A program made the position numbers and the translations under genes. From Betaproteobacteria bacterium (GTDB lineage Bacteria > Pseudomonadota > Gammaproteobacteria > Burkholderiales > Burkholderiaceae_F), in NCBI GenBank assembly GCA_016861185.1, contig BOKW01000009.1, positions 112,003-176,002 on the forward strand: 64,000 bases of DNA, given 5' to 3'. This document shows, in pieces, positions 16,990 through 24,711 of this stretch. Under the pieces are notes generated by a model. The model worked only from the letters and a program-made list of their open reading frames with translations. It was not told the origin of the DNA and did not search any database. Numbering within the stretch: position 1 is the first letter of the stretch; each line of letters opens with the position of its first letter.

Positions 16990-17050
16990 GCGCCGAGCCG
17001 CCAAACAAGCGCCCGGCCGCGCCTCCATCCGCCGGCCGACGAGCACACGC

Positions 17051-17066
17051 TGCAATCCGCATGCCA
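17051..17066 (-). promoter_or_regulatory. Sigma-54 promoter for the NHL lipoprotein
   Basis: Minus-strand TGGCATGCGGATTGCA has the -24 GG and -12 GC spaced by ten bases and the full TTGCA -12 element. The expected start near 17040 gives a leader of about 51 bases to the ATG at 16989. It is back to back with the promoter at 17086. Confidence 0.78.
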
Positions 17067-17085
17067 AACCGCCGAGCGCGGAAAC

Positions 17086-17101
17086 GGGCAAGGAACTTGC
17101 T
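17086..17101 (+). promoter_or_regulatory. Sigma-54 promoter for the dicistronic cytochrome unit
   Basis: GGGCAAGGAACTTGCT matches the RpoN -24/-12 consensus (GG, CA, TTGCT at the right spacing). The expected start near 17112 lies 48 bases before the ATG at 17160. It is divergent from the promoter at 17051, with only 19 bases between them. Confidence 0.75.
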
Positions 17102-17159
17102 CGACCGAACGCGGGCCGTGGCGTGACCAGCCGCACCCCGCCGGGAGGACGAGCGCTCG

Positions 17160-18230
17160 ATGTTCGAGGGATACCGTTACGCGCCGCGCGCACGCGCGGC
17201 GATCGCCCGCAGCGCGGGGTCGTGCGCGCTCGTCATCGCGTCGTTGGCCGCGTCGTTCGCCGGCGCCTCGGCGCAGACGCAACCCGCCGTCCTCTATCAC
17301 AACTACTGCTCGGTCTGCCACGGCGACAAGGGCGACGGCCGCAGCCGGGCCGCGGCGGCGCTGGTGCCGCCGCCGAAGGACTTCACCGATCGTGCGGCGC
17401 GCCGCGACCTCACGCGCGAACGCATCGTCGCCGCGATCAAGTACGGCCGTCCGGGCACCGCGATGGTGGGCTGGACGACGCAGCTTTCGGAGCGCGACAT
17501 CGAACGGCTCGCCGACTACGTGCTGGCGCAGTTCGTCCGCCGCGAGTCGCTCGGCGATCCGCGCGGCCGCGCGATCTACGCGAAGAACTGCGCCGTTTGT
17601 CACGGCGACCGCGGCGAAGGCGCCGTGTGGGCGGCGGCGAACATGGCGCGCCCGCCGCGCAACTTCGGCGCGCCCGAGGCGCAGTCGCTGACGCGCGACG
17701 CGATGATCGCGGCGGTGACGCACGGGCGGCCCGGCACGGCGATGGCGGGGTTCGGCACGCAGCTCTCGCGCCAGGACATCGCCGCGGTGGTCGATTTCGT
17801 CCGCACCGCGTTCATGGCGCCGGACATTTCAGGCACGCGAGCCCACGGCGGGCGCGAGGCCGACGCGGCTTCCGCTCCCGCCGGTGTCGATATGACGGCC
17901 GTTTTCCCCAATGGCTTGAAGGGAGACGCCAAGCGCGGGAGCACCTTCTACCTGGCCAACTGCGCGACCTGCCACGGCGCGCGCGGCGACGGCGAAGGGC
18001 CGCGCGCGTACTTCATCAATCCGAAGCCGCGCAGGTTCACCGACGAAGCCGCACGCGCGCGCTACAACCGCGTGGCGCTGTACGCGGGCATCGCCGAAGG
18101 CACGCTGGGTTCCGAGATGCCCGCGTGGAACAAGGTGCTCAACGAGCAGCAGATTGCCGACGTGGCCGAATACGTGTTCCAGGCCTTCATTCGCGGCCGC
18201 GCCGACGCGATCCGGCCGGCCGATCGATGA
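17160..18230 (+). CDS. Secreted cytochrome with three class I haem domains
   Basis: A 356-residue protein with a signal peptide ending near ASAQT (residue 40) and three tandem monohaem domains (CSVCH, CAVCH, CATCH at about residues 50, 144 and 271). Each ends in a GTAM or GSEMP loop that can supply a methionine ligand. The domains resemble cytochrome c subunits such as those of cbb3-type oxidases and soluble c-type carriers. It is the first gene of a plus-strand unit and is coupled to the next by ATGA. It is a likely periplasmic wire between quinol-side donors and the multihaem proteins. Confidence 0.88.
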   Translation: MFEGYRYAPRARAAIARSAGSCALVIASLAASFAGASAQTQPAVLYHNYCSVCHGDKGDGRSRAAAALVPPPKDFTDRAARRDLTRERIVAAIKYGRPGTAMVGWTTQLSERDIERLADYVLAQFVRRESLGDPRGRAIYAKNCAVCHGDRGEGAVWAAANMARPPRNFGAPEAQSLTRDAMIAAVTHGRPGTAMAGFGTQLSRQDIAAVVDFVRTAFMAPDISGTRAHGGREADAASAPAGVDMTAVFPNGLKGDAKRGSTFYLANCATCHGARGDGEGPRAYFINPKPRRFTDEAARARYNRVALYAGIAEGTLGSEMPAWNKVLNEQQIADVAEYVFQAFIRGRADAIRPADR

Positions 18231-19237
18231 AGCGCGCCGCGGTCGCGCTGCTGGCGCTGCTGGCCGGCTGCTCGAAGACGCCGGCGCCGGTCACGGGTGC
18301 GGCGCCGAGCCGCGCCACGCTCGAGCTCGGCCGCAAGGTCTACAACTACCGCTGCTACTTCTGCCACGGCTATGCGGGCGACGCGAAGACGCTCGCCTCC
18401 ACCTATCTTGCGCCCGCGCCGCGCAGCTTCGTCGATGCCACGCCGGCCGCGCTGCCGCGCGCGGCGATCGAACGCGCGCTGCGCGAGGGCCGCGCGGGCA
18501 CGGCGATGAAGTCGTTCGCGGGCATCGTCGACGAGCAGGAGCTCGGCGCCGTCGCCGCCTTCGTGTTCGACGAGTTCGTCGTCCGCAAGGCGCCCAACAC
18601 GGCGTATCACACGCCGGAGAACGGCTGGCGCGACCATGGACGCTTTCGCGGCGCGTTCGCCTTCGCCACCGGCGAGATCGCGCTCGATACGCCGTGGGAG
18701 CAGTTGACCCCGGCGCAAGTCGAGGGCAAGCGGCTGTTTCTTTCGAGCTGTGTGAGCTGCCACGACCGCGCGCGCGTGGCGGACGAAGGACCCGCGTGGT
18801 CGACGCGGCCGCTGTCGTACCCGCGCGCGGGCTTCGTGTTCGATCCCGCTGCGCCGGTCGATGCCGTCTCCGGCGCATCGGTCTACGCCAAGCACGACAT
18901 CGCGCCGCGCCTCGTCGATCTCAGCGCGCGGCAGAAGCAGGGCGAGCGCCTGTACCAGCAGAACTGCGCCTTCTGCCACGCGGCCGACGGCACCGGCATG
19001 AACTGGATCGGCCGCTTCATGGAACCGCCAGCGCGGGACCTGACGCGCTTCACTGCCGAAACCATGCCGCAGCCGCGGCTGGTCGCGACGATCCGCGACG
19101 GCCTCGACGGCACGTCGATGCCCGCGTGGCGCGACGTGCTATCGCCCGCCGAGATCGAGGCGATCGCCGACTACGTCGGGCGCGCCTTCTTTCGCCGCGC
19201 CGATCGGGACGCGGTCGCCGCAGCGCCGGACCGCTGA
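18227..19237 (+). CDS. Trihaem cytochrome c lipoprotein
   Basis: A 336-residue protein with lipobox LAGC (Cys about 15), so it should be membrane-tethered. Its three haem motifs are CYFCH (about 41), CVSCH (about 178) and CAFCH (about 248), in class I-like domains with GTAMKSF and GTSMPAW methionine loops. It is homologous in layout to the preceding gene but anchored, and is coupled to it by an ATGA overlap. A soluble and a membrane-bound version produced together suggests docking of the carrier at a membrane complex. Confidence 0.88.
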   Translation: MKRAAVALLALLAGCSKTPAPVTGAAPSRATLELGRKVYNYRCYFCHGYAGDAKTLASTYLAPAPRSFVDATPAALPRAAIERALREGRAGTAMKSFAGIVDEQELGAVAAFVFDEFVVRKAPNTAYHTPENGWRDHGRFRGAFAFATGEIALDTPWEQLTPAQVEGKRLFLSSCVSCHDRARVADEGPAWSTRPLSYPRAGFVFDPAAPVDAVSGASVYAKHDIAPRLVDLSARQKQGERLYQQNCAFCHAADGTGMNWIGRFMEPPARDLTRFTAETMPQPRLVATIRDGLDGTSMPAWRDVLSPAEIEAIADYVGRAFFRRADRDAVAAAPDR

Positions 19238-19245
19238 AAGCGCCG

Positions 19246-19281
19246 TTCCCGATTTCGGCATCGGGTTCCCGACTTCGGGAG
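19246..19281. repeat. Two tandem palindromes between convergent genes
   Basis: TTCCCGATTTCGG followed by ATCGGG, then TTCCCGACTTCGGGAG, lie between the stops at 19237 (plus) and 19290 (minus). Each can form a short hairpin in either transcript, so together they are a plausible bidirectional transcript end. They share the core of the palindrome at 15845. Confidence 0.5.
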
Positions 19282-19289
19282 CGGCCGCC

Positions 19290-20192
19290 TCACTTGACGT
19301 GGCAGGTCAGACACAAGGCGCCGCCGTTGGCGGTGACGCGCAGGAACTTGGGCACGAAACGGCTGCCGCGCGCGCCGTCCGGCACGCCGTGCGGATCGTG
19401 GCAGGACGCGCATTCGACGGCTGCGCCCGCGCCGGCATCGTAGTAGCGCACTTCGTTGGGGTCGGGGCGGCCGTTCGCGTTGCGGTCGTAGAACACGAGG
19501 CGATCGCCGCTGCGGTCGGGCCGGACGAATTCGCCGAGGCGCGACGCCGGCAGCGGCGCGCCGACCGGATGGTCGTCGCGCAGATCGGTGCCGATCAGCG
19601 CGCGCGTGAAGTCCTGCGCGTTGCGGCCGCTGCCCGGCGAATGGCAGGACAGGCAGCCGGTGCGGTCGAGCGCGGCGTGCGCGTCGGCGTCGGCGCCGAC
19701 CGGATTGCGCCAGGCGCGGCTCAGGAACGCGTCGTTCTGCCCGCGCTCCTGCGCGCGGTCGATGCGGCCCGACCCCGGCATGTTGATGATCGAATCGATC
19801 GCGACGGTGCCGTCGTGGCACGACAGGCAGGCGAGCGAAGCGGTACCCGGCTGCGACGCGCCGGCGTCGCGCGCCGCCGGCAACGTGTAGGTCGTCGCGC
19901 GCGTCGTTCGGTTCCACAGCGGCAGCGGCAGCGCGCTGCTTGCCTGGTGCGGCGTGTGGCAATAGACGCAGACCTCGCCGTAATCGTTGCGCACCGGGTT
20001 CATCAGTTCGGCGCCGCCGCCGATCGGCCGCTGCGTCAGGTTGTGGCGCGTGTTGGCCACGCCGCCTTCGTAGGTGAATTTCGACGCAGGATCGGCGGGG
20101 CGGATCTGCGCCGGCACGATCGTGGAGATCGCGCCGATCGACGCCGCGCCGAGCAGCGCGACGAGGCGGCGGACGCTACGGGCGCGCTTCAC
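19290..20192 (-). CDS. Secreted pentahaem cytochrome, doubled-CXXCH family
   Basis: A 300-residue protein with a signal peptide to about residue 28 and five CXXCH motifs (CVYCH, CLSCH, CLSCH, CASCH, CLTCH), ending CLTCHVK like the tetrahaem protein at 14689-15603. It shares that paralogue's landmarks (TRHNL, EVCVYCHTPH, PLWNR, CLSCHDGT, DLRDDHPVG, CASCHDPHG) but has an extra haem motif in the middle. The start GTG (20192) overlaps the NHL gene stop as GTGA. It is probably a partner of the NHL lipoprotein co-transcribed with it. Confidence 0.9.
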   Translation of the reverse strand: MKRARSVRRLVALLGAASIGAISTIVPAQIRPADPASKFTYEGGVANTRHNLTQRPIGGGAELMNPVRNDYGEVCVYCHTPHQASSALPLPLWNRTTRATTYTLPAARDAGASQPGTASLACLSCHDGTVAIDSIINMPGSGRIDRAQERGQNDAFLSRAWRNPVGADADAHAALDRTGCLSCHSPGSGRNAQDFTRALIGTDLRDDHPVGAPLPASRLGEFVRPDRSGDRLVFYDRNANGRPDPNEVRYYDAGAGAAVECASCHDPHGVPDGARGSRFVPKFLRVTANGGALCLTCHVK

Positions 20193-21280
20193 GGCCGGAC
20201 TGCCGCACGCGCGTCGACGACGCGCCGCCCTTCCTCGTCGGACAGCCGGCGCAGGACCTCGACCTTGCGGAAGAACTGATCGACGACGTACACGCGCCCG
20301 GCTTCGTCGACCGCCACGCCGGCCGGCAGCGCGAATCCCGCCGGCGCGTCGGCCGCCGCGCGTTCGCCGAGCGCCACCAGCAGGCGGCCTTGCGTATCGA
20401 ACACTTGGACGTTGCCGAAGCTCGCATCGGCGACGTACACGAGCCCGCTGCGATCGGCTGCGATGCCGCGCGGCCGCGCGAACTGGCCGAAGCCGTTGCC
20501 CGCCGCGCCGAACGCGCGCAGCCAGCGGCCGTCGCGATCGAAGACCTGCACGCGGAAGTTGCCGGCGTCGAGCACGTACAGCGTGCCGTCCGGCGCGACC
20601 GCGGCATCGACCGGCAGATTGAACTCGCCCGGCGCGGCGCCGCGCCGCCCGAGCACGAAGCGGCGGCGGCCGTCGGCGTCGTAGGCGTGGACACGATGCG
20701 CGTCGCTGTCGATGCCGCCGGTGTCGACGACGTAGATCGCCTCGCCGCTCGCATCGACCGCCACGCCGGTCGGCCGCACCCAGTCGCGTCCGCCTTCGAT
20801 CGTCTTCTTGTGCAGCCCGAGCGCGTCGTAGACGAGCAGACGCCGCGCACCCGCATCGACCACGTAGACGTCGCCGCGGGCGTCGACCGCGATGCCGGCC
20901 GGCTTCACCAGTTCGCCCTGCAGGCGCACGCCGAAAGCGAAGCTGCGCCGCCGCGCCAGATCGAACACGAACACGCGCCGCGCTTCGGTGTCGGTCACGT
21001 AGACGCGCCCGTGCGCGGCCGCGACCGCGAGCGGCTTGCGCGGCGCGTCGACCGCCGCCGCCACGCCGGTGGCGATGCGCCTGAGCTTGTCCGCTTCGCC
21101 TTCGGGCCGCAAGCTTTCGCCGTCGCGCAGCGTGGCCTCGTGGACGAAGCGCGGCTGCTCCGGCAGCGCGGGCCAGTAGCGTGCGCCGCCATCGCGCCGA
21201 ACCTCGGCCTGATGACTGCAGCCGATGACGACGCACAGCGCGATCGGCACGGCAACGAACGGCAGACGGGATCGATGCAT
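20189..21280 (-). CDS. NHL-repeat beta-propeller lipoprotein
   Basis: A 363-residue protein with lipobox VIGC (Cys about 21) and six NHL blades from residue 85 to 350 (GRVYVTDTEARRVFVFD, GDVYVVDAGARRLLVYD, GTLYVLDAGNFRVQVFD, GLVYVADASFGNVQVFD among them). It is the closest relative in the window of the protein at 15874-16989. It is the first gene after a sigma-54 promoter and is coupled by GTGA to the pentahaem cytochrome. The ATG at 21280 lacks a strong ribosome-binding site, so the start is slightly uncertain. It is a likely extracytoplasmic docking platform. Confidence 0.85.
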   Translation of the reverse strand: MHRSRLPFVAVPIALCVVIGCSHQAEVRRDGGARYWPALPEQPRFVHEATLRDGESLRPEGEADKLRRIATGVAAAVDAPRKPLAVAAAHGRVYVTDTEARRVFVFDLARRRSFAFGVRLQGELVKPAGIAVDARGDVYVVDAGARRLLVYDALGLHKKTIEGGRDWVRPTGVAVDASGEAIYVVDTGGIDSDAHRVHAYDADGRRRFVLGRRGAAPGEFNLPVDAAVAPDGTLYVLDAGNFRVQVFDRDGRWLRAFGAAGNGFGQFARPRGIAADRSGLVYVADASFGNVQVFDTQGRLLVALGERAAADAPAGFALPAGVAVDEAGRVYVVDQFFRKVEVLRRLSDEEGRRVVDARAAVRP

Positions 21281-21332
21281 CGGCGGCGGCGCGGGCGTCC
21301 CCTTGCGCAGGCGCCCATCCGGCGCAAGCCGA

Positions 21333-21348
21333 AGCAGCATGCGTGCCA
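21333..21348 (-). promoter_or_regulatory. Sigma-54 promoter for the NHL-pentahaem unit
   Basis: Minus-strand TGGCACGCATGCTGCT matches TGGCACG-N4-TTGCW except for one T to C. The predicted start near 21322 leaves a 42-base leader to the ATG at 21280. Confidence 0.75.
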
Positions 21349-21393
21349 CCACGGCGTGGCCGCGGCCGGCCAAGGCAACGACGCGTCGGCGGA

Positions 21394-24300
21394 TCAGTGC
21401 ATCAGCGACCGTTCGCGACCCACGCCGCGGCGATCGATGAAGATCTTGAGGAACTCCTCGGCGGGCATCGGCCGCGCGAACAGATACCCCTGCGCGGTAT
21501 CGCAGCCGAGATGCTGCATCCACGTCTGCTGCGCCTGCGTCTCGATCCCTTCGGCGGTGACGCTGATGCCGAGCGAGCGCGCCATCTCGATCACCGCCTT
21601 GACGATCGTCAGCGTGCGCGCGTCGCGCATGCATTCGACGGTGAAACTGCGGTCGATCTTCAGCCGATGGATCGGCAGGTCGCGCAGGTGCGACAGCGAC
21701 GAGAAGCCGACGCCGAAGTCGTCGAGCGCGAGCTTCACCCCCGCGTTGCGCAGCCGGATCAGGTTCTCGCGCGACACCGCCGAGGTGTCGAGCAAGCCCG
21801 TCTCGGTGACCTCGACCTCGACCTCGCTCGGCGCGACCTCGAACTCGGCGAGCGTCTCCAGCAGCCCTTCGACGCAGCCCAGCTGCCGCAACTGCACGCC
21901 CGACATGTTGATCGCGAGCGGCGGCACGTCGAGGCCGAGCTGACGCCAGACCTGGCGTGCGCGGCACGCCTCGCGCAGCACCCAGTCGCCGAGCCCGATG
22001 ATCAGCCCGCTTTCCTCGGCGATCGGGATGAACTCCGCCGGCGAGATGTCGCCGAGTTCGACGTCCTTCCAGCGGATCAGCGCCTCGGCGCCGATCATCT
22101 TGCCGTCGGCGAGCGACACGAGCGGCTGGTAGAAGAGCTTGAAGTCGCGCGCCTCGACCGCCTTGCGCAGCCGCTGCTCCAGCCGCAGCCGCAGGTCGAC
22201 GCGGCGCGCCACCGCCGGCGTGAAGAACGAATACGTGCGCCGTCCGCTTTCCTTCGCCTGGTACATCGCGGCGTCGGCGGCGTTCAGCAGCGAGTCGATG
22301 TCGGCGCCGTCCTGCGGGAAGAACGCGATGCCGACCGAAGGCGTGACGCTCACCTCCATGCCGAGCACGCGCGCGGGTTCGGCAATCGCCTTGATCAGCG
22401 CCTGCGCCGTTTCGGTCGCGATCTCCGGCCGCGGGACGTCGGTGAGCAGGATGACCATTTCGTCGCCGCCGCGGCGCCCGAGCAGGTTCGGCTCGGCGAC
22501 GATCGAGCGCATGCGGCTGGCGACGATCGACAGCATCTGGTCGCCGACCCGGTGCCCGTAGCCGTTGTTCAGCAGGCGGAAGTTGTCGAGGTCGAGGAAC
22601 AGCAGCGCGCACTTGCGCCCCTCGGCGTAGGCGTTGGCAAGCACGCGGCCGGCGCGCTCGTCGAAGGTCTGGCGGTTCGGAAGCTGCGTCAGCGGGTCGA
22701 CGGTGGCGAGTCGCTCGATGCGCTCCTGCGCGCGCACCTGCTCGGTGATGTTCTTGCCCACGCCGCGATAGCCGCGGAACTCGCCCTTGTCGTCGAAGAT
22801 CGGGTCGCCGCTGCTGATGTGATAGACGACGCTGCCGTCGGCCTTCATGTGCCGCAGCATCAGGTCGCGGAAGGGTTTGCGCGCTTCGAGCGTGGCGCGG
22901 TGCTCGTCCCAGGTGGCCGGCTGGATCAGCTCGCCGGGCAGCTCCCAGCGCTGCTTGCCGATGACTTCGTCGTCGGCCAGATCGAAGGCGCCGTGCGCGC
23001 CGCGCCGGATCGACGTGAAGCGCAGCGACCCGTCCATCTCCCAGAACCAGTCTGAGGACAGCTCGGTCAGCGCGCGGAAGCGCGCCTCGCTGTCGGTCAA
23101 CTGCGCGATCAGCGCCTCGCGTTCGGTGACGTCCCACACGAGCCCGCGGAAACCCGCGAAAACCTCGCCGTCGAACATCGGTTCGGCCGACACCTCGAAG
23201 TAGCCGGGCCGGCCGCGCACGTCGCGCTTCAGCCGGAACGGCACGCGCCGGAACGGTTCGCGCCGCTCGAAATGGCGCGACAGCGTCGGCCAGTCCAGCT
23301 CGAAGTTCGGATGGCGTGCGAGCTCGCCGACGGACTTGCCAAGCAGCGTGTCCTGCAGCGACTCGACCAGTTCGGGCGGTCCCTTGACCAGCGAAAAGCG
23401 CAGCTCGTCGTCGGTCTCCCAGTACCACTCGGTCGCGAGCTTGGTCAGCGCGCGGAAGCGCTCCTCGCTGTGGCGCAACGCGATGATGGTCGCTTCGCTG
23501 TCGGTGACGTCGCGACCGGCGCCGTAGTAGCCGGCAAACGCGCCGCTCTCGTCGAAGATCGGTTTGCCGGTCACCGCGACCCAGATCGGCGTGCCATCGC
23601 CGCGCGTGGCGCGGAAGCGGAACCACGGGAACGGCTGGTGTGCCTCGATGCACTGCAGGTAAGCGGCCAGCTCGCCCGGATCGGCCTGGAAACCCGGCAG
23701 CTCGGTGCGCATGCGCCCCAGCAGCGCCTCGCGCGGGTAGCGCAGGTACTGCTCCATCGCAACCGAGAACTCGACGAAGCGGCCGTCGGCATCCTGCCGC
23801 CAGTACCAGTCGTAGCTCAGCTCCGCCAGGTCGTCCATCACCTTGCGCCGCTTGCGCAGCTCGAGGTCGAGCAGGCGTTGCTCGGTGATGTCGAGGCGGA
23901 AGCTGACGATGCCGCCGCCCGCGCTGCGGGCGTCGGTCATCATCAGCCAGCGGTCGTTCTGGTGCCGGACCAACTCGGTGACGCGGCCGCCGCGCCGCCG
24001 CCGCATCGCGTCGGCGACGAACTGCTCCAGCGAGCGGCCGTCGATCACCTCGGCCGGTGCGAGCGGGTAGTAGATCTCCAGCAGCCGCCCGTAGTGAACG
24101 CCGGGAACCAGGTGTTCGCGGATCTCGGGGTAGATCGCGCGGAAGGCCTCGTTGCAGTCGACCAGGCGATCCTCGTTGTCCCATACCGCGAGCCCGATGC
24201 TCATCGACGACAGCGCCTCGTCGACCCGCTCGGTATGGCTGCGCGTGCGCTTCAGCGCGGTCAGCGCCGTCGCCAGCCAGATCACCAGCCCGACGAACAG

Positions 24301-24570
24301 CAGCGCGAGGATCGCTTCGTGTGCGCTGCGCGCGAAGCGCTCGACTCCTTCGACCGGCAGGCCGAACGCCGCGGCGAGCGCTTCCGGCGCGAAGTAGTGC
24401 GCCAGCTCGAGAACCAACGACACGACCAGCACGACCGCCAGCGCGGCCATGCCGACCTTCTGTCCGCGCGACAGCCGCGCAGCGACAAGACGAAACGCCG
24501 ACGGCACGCTACGCACCGACGCAGCCGCGGCTGCGTCCGGTCCCGGGTTGGTAGCCGGCGGCGTGTCCAT
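21394..24570 (-). CDS. Membrane PAS-GGDEF-EAL cyclic-di-GMP enzyme
   Basis: A 1058-residue protein. Two membrane segments (about 40-62 and 86-108) bracket a short periplasmic loop. Four PAS-type domains follow between about 115 and 625, the last three opening with the repeated aromatic motif (D/E)WYW or DWFW. The GGDEF domain has the active-site sequence RRGGDEM near residue 700 (Met in place of Phe). The EAL domain has EAL near 827, DDFG, KIDRSF and EGIE, so phosphodiesterase residues are intact. It should make and/or break cyclic di-GMP in response to signals sensed by the PAS array. The ATG at 24570 follows GAGGAA; an upstream TTG is less likely. It lies directly upstream of the sigma-54 unit but appears separately transcribed. 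Confidence 0.92.
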   Translation of the reverse strand: MDTPPATNPGPDAAAAASVRSVPSAFRLVAARLSRGQKVGMAALAVVLVVSLVLELAHYFAPEALAAAFGLPVEGVERFARSAHEAILALLFVGLVIWLATALTALKRTRSHTERVDEALSSMSIGLAVWDNEDRLVDCNEAFRAIYPEIREHLVPGVHYGRLLEIYYPLAPAEVIDGRSLEQFVADAMRRRRGGRVTELVRHQNDRWLMMTDARSAGGGIVSFRLDITEQRLLDLELRKRRKVMDDLAELSYDWYWRQDADGRFVEFSVAMEQYLRYPREALLGRMRTELPGFQADPGELAAYLQCIEAHQPFPWFRFRATRGDGTPIWVAVTGKPIFDESGAFAGYYGAGRDVTDSEATIIALRHSEERFRALTKLATEWYWETDDELRFSLVKGPPELVESLQDTLLGKSVGELARHPNFELDWPTLSRHFERREPFRRVPFRLKRDVRGRPGYFEVSAEPMFDGEVFAGFRGLVWDVTEREALIAQLTDSEARFRALTELSSDWFWEMDGSLRFTSIRRGAHGAFDLADDEVIGKQRWELPGELIQPATWDEHRATLEARKPFRDLMLRHMKADGSVVYHISSGDPIFDDKGEFRGYRGVGKNITEQVRAQERIERLATVDPLTQLPNRQTFDERAGRVLANAYAEGRKCALLFLDLDNFRLLNNGYGHRVGDQMLSIVASRMRSIVAEPNLLGRRGGDEMVILLTDVPRPEIATETAQALIKAIAEPARVLGMEVSVTPSVGIAFFPQDGADIDSLLNAADAAMYQAKESGRRTYSFFTPAVARRVDLRLRLEQRLRKAVEARDFKLFYQPLVSLADGKMIGAEALIRWKDVELGDISPAEFIPIAEESGLIIGLGDWVLREACRARQVWRQLGLDVPPLAINMSGVQLRQLGCVEGLLETLAEFEVAPSEVEVEVTETGLLDTSAVSRENLIRLRNAGVKLALDDFGVGFSSLSHLRDLPIHRLKIDRSFTVECMRDARTLTIVKAVIEMARSLGISVTAEGIETQAQQTWMQHLGCDTAQGYLFARPMPAEEFLKIFIDRRGVGRERSLMH

Positions 24571-24622
24571 CGTCAATTCCTCGCGTCGGTCCGGCGCGCC
24601 GGACCGCCTCCTCCGTAAGGCG

Positions 24623-24648
24623 GCGTCGGCGCGCGTGGGCGCCGACGC
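24623..24648 (-). terminator. GC-rich hairpin downstream of parE
   Basis: Perfect 10-bp arms (GCGTCGGCGC and GCGCCGACGC) with a 6-base loop lie about 65 bases past the parE stop. No T run follows, so it is at best a Rho-assisted or transcript-stabilising end. Confidence 0.4.
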
Positions 24649-24711
24649 AGCCGGGGCGTCGGGCCGATCTTAGTTCAGCCGGCAGCCGCGAAACGCGAAA
24701 TAGCGGCCGCT

